From positions 172,030,235 to 172,094,234 of the forward strand of contig OW799233.1 of the NCBI GenBank assembly GCA_941918925.1: a DNA stretch of 64,000 nt, in the 5' to 3' direction. A program made the position numbers and the translations under genes. This stretch comes from Phyto melanocephala (lineage: Eukaryota > Arthropoda > Insecta > Diptera > Rhinophoridae). The notes under the pieces were generated by a model, which was not told the origin of the DNA, did not search any database, and was given only the letters and a program-made list of their open reading frames with translations. Shown one piece after another: positions 57,372 to 64,000 of this stretch. The first letter of the stretch is position 1, and every line of letters begins with the position of its first letter.

Positions 57372-58274
57372 TCAATTGTTCTGAATGACTTTCGTAACAT
57401 TTATCCTTAATGACTGCCCAAAAAATAAAAAATATTTCAAAGAGCTCAAATCACATCTCCGAGGCAGCCAATTGACACAACATATTCGGCTGATTTTTTT
57501 AATTTCCAAAAATGATGCGTAAAAAGTTGGTGGTTGCATTGTTTTATCACTTGAGGCCCCGTCTTGTTCAATCCGAATGTTGTCCATGTTATTCTCTTAA
57601 ATTTTTAGAAATAAAGATTCGTTAAGTATGGCACGGTATTGCTCACCATTGACAGTATCAGCGTCTCTTTGCTCATTTTCGAAGATACATGGCGCAATGA
57701 TGCAGCCATGCTAAATTCCATACCATTCAGTGACTGGGTTTGAATACATTGTCTTCTCACATGTGGGTTCTCTGAATCCCATATGAGGCAATTTTTCTTA
57801 TTGACATAGCTACCGACATTAAATAAACTTCATCTAAAAATACGATTTTTCAGTAAAATTCTTTCTTTCCTGCCAAACAATCTTCAGCCCATTGGGCAAA
57901 CCGACAACTCATCGTATGGTTAATTAAGCTTCAGATGTTGGACCAATTTATCATTGTAACCCTACGTCTTTATAAAAAATTATTCGCACAGAAGTGCGAG
58001 AAATGTTTAGTTTCTCACTTCGATGAGTTGATAGAGCTATATCACAGCAGCAATCTTACAGCAGCAATCTTACAGCAGCAATGTTTTGATTGTAAGCCTT
58101 GAACGAAAAATAGATTGCTTCGTCTAATAAGGATTCACTTTTATGAACATGCTTTACAAAATGAAACACAAACTGAACTGATGGCCGATCTATTCTCCAA
58201 ATCTTTCCACTTATATTTCTTACAGTTTGCATTAAACACTCACTACTTTGGAAGTAAGTTTTAAATATTTCACA
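57372..58274 (-). pseudogene. DUF4817-type mariner-like transposase, almost full span
   Basis: From 58274 on the minus strand: CEIFKTYFQSSECLMQTVRN and PSVQFVFHFVKHVHKSESLL form the N-terminal helix-turn-helix region. A 14-bp unit (ACAGCAGCAATCTT) repeated about three times at 58045-58082 interrupts it. Then STHRSEKLNISRTSV (second helix-turn-helix), AQWAEDCLAGKK, IVFLDEVYLMSVAMSI (first catalytic Asp in L-D-E), MDNIRIEQDGASSDK (second Asp), and INWLPRRCDLSSLKYFLFFG-like residues, where the third Asp (L-D) is Lys. Several stops and frameshifts. A Helitron begins precisely at its N-terminal edge (58275). Confidence 0.7.
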
Positions 58275-58972
58275 CAAGCCAAACCCGGCGCGCGTTGCTA
58301 CCCCCTTAATGAATCGAAATGCATTCTAAATTTTAATTGAATATCAAGTGTAAAAACCTAAAAATTATAATTTTTTTTATGGGCGTGGCATTGCCCACTT
58401 TTCTAATCACGAAATTGTAAAGTTATAACAGCTCAATATGTGTGCAAAGTTTCAGAAATATCGAACCAGTGCAAGTTCCTAAAAATTATAATTCCTTTTA
58501 TGGGCGTGGCCCTGCCCACTTTTCTGATCACGAAATTATTTAGTCATGACAGCTCAATATGTGTGCAAAGTTTCAGAAAAATCGGTCTGGTGCAAGTACC
58601 TCAAAATTATAACCTTTTTTAGAGGCGTGGCCCTGCCCACTTTTCTAATCACGAAATTATATGGTTATGACAGCTTAGTATGTGTGCAAAGTTTCAGAAA
58701 AATCGGTCCAGTGCAAGTACCTAAAAATTAAAACTTTTTTAGGGGCGTGGCCCCGCCCACTTTTCTTATCACGAAATTATTTAGTCATCACAGCTCGATA
58801 TGTGTGCAAAGTTTCAGAAAAATCGGTCAAGTGCAAGTAGCTAAAACTGATAACTAATTTTTATGGGCGTGGCCCCGCCCACTTTTTTCCACCCATAAAC
58901 ACTCCCCGGTATGTGTCCAACAACTTGCCAAAGTTTGAGTCCGATCGGTTTTGCAGTTTCAGAGTCTATAGC

Positions 58973-59013
<41 letters not shown>

Positions 59014-59033
59014 TTCACTTTTATATATATAGA
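58275..59033 (-). mobile_element. Non-autonomous Helitron, family B, copy 2
   Basis: Read on the minus strand it begins TCTATATATATAAAAGTG after A and ends GGGTTTGGCTTG before T (CTTG where CTAG is standard). Five direct repeats of about 117 bp carry AAAAGTGGGCxGGGCCACGC and TTGCACTGGACCGATTTTTC-type words. A CA run of about 34 bases lies at 58974-59009. The family is the same as at 36203-36957. Its 3' terminus abuts the transposase relic. Confidence 0.8.
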
Positions 59034-61924
59034 TTTCTATTCGATGGGACGCTACACCATTTTTCATATTTCAAACTTGAGCATAAATCTGAAAATAAAA
59101 ACAAAAATTAATGTTATTCTACTTTTAAAAGTCAAGGTAATCAGTAACTCAAATTTAAAATTTTAAATGGCACTTCCTTTATTAAGCTTGAAAAACACTA
59201 AATATTAATAGTACGGCGATGTAAGTCTTGGTAAAGTACGAGCAGATAGGGAGTTTAATTATTTCACCACGTTTTCCATCCTTGTTTTGATTTTCATTAT
59301 AATTTTAAACAAACTTACTTAATGAGAATTATGAGAATGATCAATATGTTGGCTAAATACAGCAATAGAACCTGGTCGCGCTTTGATTTATAAAAGGCTC
59401 CTAGTTTCTTTGCAATTTAAAAATTAATATTGGGTTTTGTTTTCATTTTCTTGAAATTAATGTATCCTTTTTGTATTAAAATAACACAGGACTTCTGTTT
59501 ACGTTCTTTTGTTTCTTTTTTATATTATTATAGGGTATTTGAAATGCCATACAGTTAGAAAAGTAATTTTGTTCAAATTTTAGAAATAATCTTTAGTTTT
59601 CTTATGAATAGAGTTAAAATGATTCTAAAAATAATAAATATTCTATTCGTTTTCCTAACCGCTAATAGCAGCAACGTTTTATTGATTCAAGTAATAATGA
59701 ATTTAATTAAATATGACACAATGAAATTGTATAATGCTGACTTAAATATTTTTCATAACAAATATCATTTTAATTTATTTAATATCTCCACACCTCCTGT
59801 GAATTACAAGCAAACAATAACGACTAATAAGTAGCAAAATAAAATCTACAAAATACATTATACAAATACGAAAAACCAAGAACAAAAACAACTGAATTCA
59901 TAAAATAGGGAATTTGTCTAAAAACTAATACAATTATATTATCGACAATGTAAAGATTTTGGAATTAATGGCAGGAAATAATAGACATTAGTTGGGTAGC
60001 AAAAACGAGAAAAGAAAAAAACGCTTAGTCATTGTTCTTCTTACGACAAAGTTTAAAAGCCTAACAATTTGAACAAATATATTCCATTTGAAAAAATAAC
60101 TACTTAGCAAATCAATGCAAATACACTTTGGGTATTAGCAAACATAGTCTACAGCATGTAAGTAGTGGATACATAAAGTAGTATCTAATATATTTTTTAT
60201 ATATGTACGTATGTATGTACGTATGTATGTGTAGAGGTATACAAAAGTAGTGTATGGTGGAATGTTTTGATAAGACTATAACGAATTTAAATTGCCTTTG
60301 AGCATTTAAACAAATTAAGTTTTATTTGCGGTTGCAAATTAAATAAGTTGCCACTACTTAAGACATAGAATAGATTAGATTAGACAAAGAAACTTATAGA
60401 ACTGCGACTTGATTTTTGTCATCGCAACTTCGTAAAGTTTTTTAATGAAACCAAAAATTCTGTATAAATTTAAATAAGAAAAACTTAATTTTGTTTGATA
60501 CACCAAAGCTCTAATTGAGCTGAGCTAAATTAAAGTAAATCTCATTGGTTTTTACAAATACTTTTCTGATAATATTTTGCTACAAAACTGCCAACAACCT
60601 GGACACAATTTGGCATTTATTAACATAATTTATATATATGTATACGCATACGTAAAAAAAGCTCAACTACGGAAAATGTAAGAAGACAAGACAAATCCTA
60701 ACTCATTTCACCGAACTAGCAACGATTTATGATAACAATCAAACTCTATTATAGGATGGCTGTATCGTATAGCCACTCTATACTTACAAAATAACCCTGT
60801 AAAATTTCTATATTCAGTAATAACACATTTTGAGTTTTTAAGAATCTTTTCTTATACAGTATTAAATTAAAATGGTTTTAAATTAGTTCTGGATTATTTA
60901 ATGGATAAGAATAGTTTTCCATTAAGAAAAAATTTTTTTTATGAAATTTTATAAATAATTACTACTAAAATTACACAGTTCAACAACTGAGGTGCAGGGA
61001 ATTTTCAGAAACTTTGTAGAAACTATTATGGCAAATATTTTTGTGTAATACATTAATAATTAATACTCCAGCTCTTCCCCGTAACACGGCCTTTTTTGAC
61101 TTAATTCTAACAAATCGTAAAAAACACCCCGAAAAAGGAAAAGTGCAGGGATAAAATAGTCTACAAGAATGTTGGCCATAAAATTTTTGTATATATTTCG
61201 AAACACATTAAAACTCAAAACTTATCATAACCAGCAAAAACAAGTCAAATTCAAGATTTTCCATTAAAAAGTTAGTTATTCTTTACATATGATGGTCATC
61301 CCATCTCTGAAGAGAAGGCTAGACATTCAAATATCAAATACTTCTGTATGTACATCACTATGGCTTCAGATTTGTCACTAACATGAACAACGTTTACTTT
61401 CTTGCTATTATCTTTTATCCACTTTAAATTAATAAAATAAGAGAATTTGATTTTGTTTCTGTTTTCATTGTACCACAAGGGAACATTGACTGTATGAAAA
61501 AACTTGACTACTTTTTTACGTTTGTGACAATTATACCCTTAAAAAATTCAAGGTTTAATTTTTCAACAGTAAAGTGTAGAGTAAATATAAACTTTATTTT
61601 GAACTGGAAGTTCAGATGAGCTACGGTTCCAAAATATATCTACCGAATTTTTTATAACAGTTCGCTGTTGTTGTCTAAACAAAATGCAAGTTGTCATCGA
61701 TATTCTAAGATTGACAATAATGTTGTTAAACTATTGTTTTACTTAAACTAAACTAAATGAAAATGTTTGCCTTCTTACCGCCGTAAACAGTGAGCCAGAA
61801 AGAACTCCTACTTGTATTAAATTAAATAAAACTTAAACCATTCAATATAAAGATCCTTAAAAAGACTTAAATTCATAAAAATATTTTACAAATTCATTGA
61901 ATATTAATATAAAGCGTCTGCCAA
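59034..61924. other. AT-rich non-coding stretch
   Basis: Nothing recognised over 2.9 kb besides a TATG/TACG microsatellite at about 60204-60232. Confidence 0.35.
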
Positions 61925-62465
61925 AATGCTATAAAAAAAAACTACTGTGCTTTGGTTCTATGGCACGTAGCGCCGTCCTGTTGAAACCAAATATTGCCAA
62001 TATCCTCCTCTTCAATTTTTTTAAACAGAAATTCGTTCAGCATGGCCCGATTACGATCGCCATTAACTGCGGCCAATCCATGCTCATTTTCAAAGAAAAA
62101 ATGGCCCAATTATGCCTCTGGACCAAAATCCACACCAAACAGTGACTTGTTTTGGGTGTATCGGCTTTTTAGTGTATGCGTGCGGGTTTTCTGTGCCCCA
62201 AATGCGAAAATTTTGCATGTTTGCGTACCCGCCAAGATCAAAATAAGCTTCATCTGAAAAGATGATGATTTTTGGCGAAATCGGCATCTTCTGTAAGTCG
62301 ATCGCAGGCCCACTTTTCCATCGTTGTTCAAGCGAATACACAACCATATTCGTTAAGCGGATGGATACAACTAATTATCTGTTAAATCAGACATGAGCTA
62401 AGTATTGCCGTTCACGAAGTGAGCATGAGTTGAAAAAAAAAACGTTAGATGGCAGACCCTTTATT
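61925..62465 (-). pseudogene. DUF4817-type mariner-like transposase relic, copy C
   Basis: The terminal repeat (AAAGGGTCTGCCATCTAACG) is at 62444-62463. The minus strand then reads KIIIFSDEAYFDLGGYANMQ (first catalytic Asp), RIWGTENPHAYTKKPIHPKQ, VTVWCGFWSRGIIGPFFL. After a frameshift it continues AAVNGDRNRAMLNEFLFKK and IEEEDIGNIWFQQDGATCH (second Asp). It ends there at about 61930 and lacks the third catalytic block. Like copies A and B it lacks the N-terminal DNA-binding part: the terminus joins straight to the catalytic region, which suggests an internally deleted family. Confidence 0.8.
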
Positions 62466-62489
62466 AGCATATTACTTGGTATTAAAAAT

Positions 62490-62730
62490 TTATAAATTTT
62501 TTGCAGAAATCCTCCTACTAAACAGTTTATAGTTGCTTCTGTCACCATCTTCGACGAGGTAGCTCACTTACGCTTTAAATCGTGAACATCCTATTGTATC
62601 TTTGTTGTGTTCTTTTTTTTAAACAAGAGCCCAATACTATTCCACAGGCCGATATTCTGGACAGTTGGGTGGATTTGCCTCCCTTGGTATAAAATTAAAA
62701 TTATTGTTTCAATACCAGTCAAGAGACTTC
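62490..62730 (-). pseudogene. Tc1-like transposase fragment around the third catalytic acid
   Basis: The minus strand reads DWYWNNNFNFIPREANPPNC then PEYRPVEQYWALV, with the catalytic Glu in R-P-V-E. Homologous to 9530-9775. The first two catalytic residues are not in view. It abuts copy C of the mariner-like relic. Confidence 0.65.
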
Positions 62731-63151
62731 TTGGATAACAATAAATTTGTTCTTGATCATCATACATTTATCGTTGCAGAAATTGTAAACTCCTTGTAGA
62801 AGTTTTATCATCTATCATACAACAAGTGAAGTTTTTTTTTAAAAAATTTTAACTAAATATATTCCTTCTTTTTCCTTTAATTTCTTATCATATTGCGATT
62901 TGTTACTTTCTTAATAGTAAGCGATTTAACTCTAACATTATCTTTGGCTTAGCGTACAAAAGTATGAGCACATTTACCTGTACTAGGTGCTTTTCTTTTA
63001 GAAGCATTCTGTGCTATTTAAAAAATCAAATATTAAAAAGTTTTATATAAGAGATATTACTTTGAACACCTAATCCTAATAAGTAGCAGTTTTAAAGTTG
63101 TGTATTTATTGTTATAGTAATTTCAACCGTTAACTAATTCTCGTTACAAAA
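62731..63151. other. AT-rich spacer
   Basis: Nothing recognised; part may be eroded upstream sequence of the Tc1-like fragment. Confidence 0.35.
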
Positions 63152-63250
63152 TTGATGTCAACACCATCAGAAACAGTAAAACCTAGTGGTAGCAACACAC
63201 CATCCATGAAAAGCTATTTTTCTCATCGCGACAAAAATTCAAACATTATA
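63152..63250 (+). pseudogene. Possible hAT-type BED zinc-finger fragment
   Basis: The + strand reads ETVKPSGSNTPSMKSYFSHR followed by DKNS. This resembles the C-terminal half of BED fingers in hAT transposases (K-x-S-G-S-N-T-x-x-L/M-x-x-H-L-x-x-x-H). The expected cysteines upstream and the two histidines are replaced, and no transposase body follows. It could be chance; confidence is limited. Confidence 0.4.
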
Positions 63251-64000
63251 AGTGTTTTTGTAACAACCATTTATTCAGTAGTATTTTTTCCTTACAAAAT
63301 TCTTATCGGAAGCATTTTTTTTATTTCAATTAAGTAATCATTATTGTAAAATCATAAGATAGTGTGTTTTTTTTAATCAATATTTTATACCAAAGCACTT
63401 AAAAAGATTCACTTTATTTAATAATTTACTAGTTCCTTAGATCAACATCGATGTCTGAATTTCATAAAAATTACAAGCTTTTTGATAAATTAAAAAAAAA
63501 ATCACTTTTTCGCGGGTCTTCTGACATTTAGTTTAACCCAACTGCACCTCAAACCATTGGTACGACTGTAAAAAATTTCCCAAAGACAGACCCACCATTA
63601 TACAAACAGATACATATACAATTTATTCAGAAATCTAAAGGAAATACAATACAGAGTAATAGATATACATTATTGGATTTAAAATAAATATTTATTTTGT
63701 ACAAAAAATTGCACTTCCATTGGTAGTGGGAAAATTTGTTATACCTTTTATACATATTTGTACAAGAATACACACACAAGCAATGTTATACAAAAAATCC
63801 AATAGGATTTTTTAAGCGATATTATGTTTTATCACACACATACACATCTAACAAAATATAGTAGTAAATCCATGAGGGCTAAACATATTTATATTGTTGT
63901 TATATACAGTAGAAACAGATGTAGTTGTCATTACCACTATTGTTTCCAATCGTAAGGCTTAGTTGTGGCAGTGTATATATTTTGCTGCCTATCTGTGTTT
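63251..64000. other. AT-rich non-coding stretch
   Basis: A short block near 63440-63500 (GAATTTCATAAAAATTACAAG) matches part of the repeat at 8065-8215 and 38375-38540. Nothing else recognised. Confidence 0.4.

Noticed and set aside
59604..59834. 76-codon + strand frame with a hydrophobic start resembling a signal peptide
   Set aside because: No homology, no regulatory context and low-complexity AT-rich codons; not supported as a gene.
1..64000. CRISPR arrays, tRNA or rRNA genes
   Set aside because: The only regularly spaced repeats are the Helitron internal arrays and microsatellites; no cloverleaf with a GTTCGAATC-type T-arm was found by eye.

Overview
The window looks like non-coding DNA from a higher fly (Diptera, most like a calyptrate such as a blow fly or house fly relative). 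It is strongly AT-rich. It has TATG, CA and TATC microsatellites and is packed with decayed transposons of types common in such flies: non-autonomous Helitrons, Tc1/mariner, pogo-like, piggyBac-like, RNase H-bearing LINEs and many inverted-repeat elements. No bacterial operon, rRNA or tRNA was recognised. The species assignment is inference from repeat style, not from a marker gene.

Only one segment reads as a host coding exon: 30435-30690 on the + strand. It has a clean acceptor and donor and encodes an extracellular stalk, one transmembrane helix and a basic start of a cytoplasmic tail. The rest is probably intron or intergenic sequence around that gene, with large TE-rich gaps.

Layout: 0.4-10 kb holds a Helitron, the 3' end of an autonomous Helitron with helicase remnants, two copies of a TA-flanked inverted-repeat element (one carrying a nested small MITE) and mariner/Tc1 relics. 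12.5-14.3 kb is a Tc1 element with inner and outer terminal repeats, bracketed by a 93-bp direct duplication. 16-20 kb holds two relics of one LINE family with AACCT-type tails and a hammerhead-like motif. 20.8 kb is a 46-bp-arm hairpin. 21.6-22.8 kb has mariner and piggyBac relics. 28-29 kb and 36-37 kb have Helitrons. 37-48 kb has more mariner relics, an inverted pair of hammerhead-like motifs, an element with ATGGAGTTACC boxes and a Myb/zeste-type transposon. 49.7-52.4 kb has a TIR element carrying a hammerhead-like motif, then a 1.45-kb palindrome made of two head-to-head element copies. 53.7-59 kb holds two mariner-type relics, an internally deleted pogo-like element and a Helitron abutting a transposase gene.

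The elements do not form a pathway. The most unusual signals are the hammerhead-like self-cleaving RNA motifs at three loci, with one compensatory base-pair change between two copies, and the large palindrome. The transposase calls rest on reading degraded frames by eye and recognising conserved blocks; all are broken.
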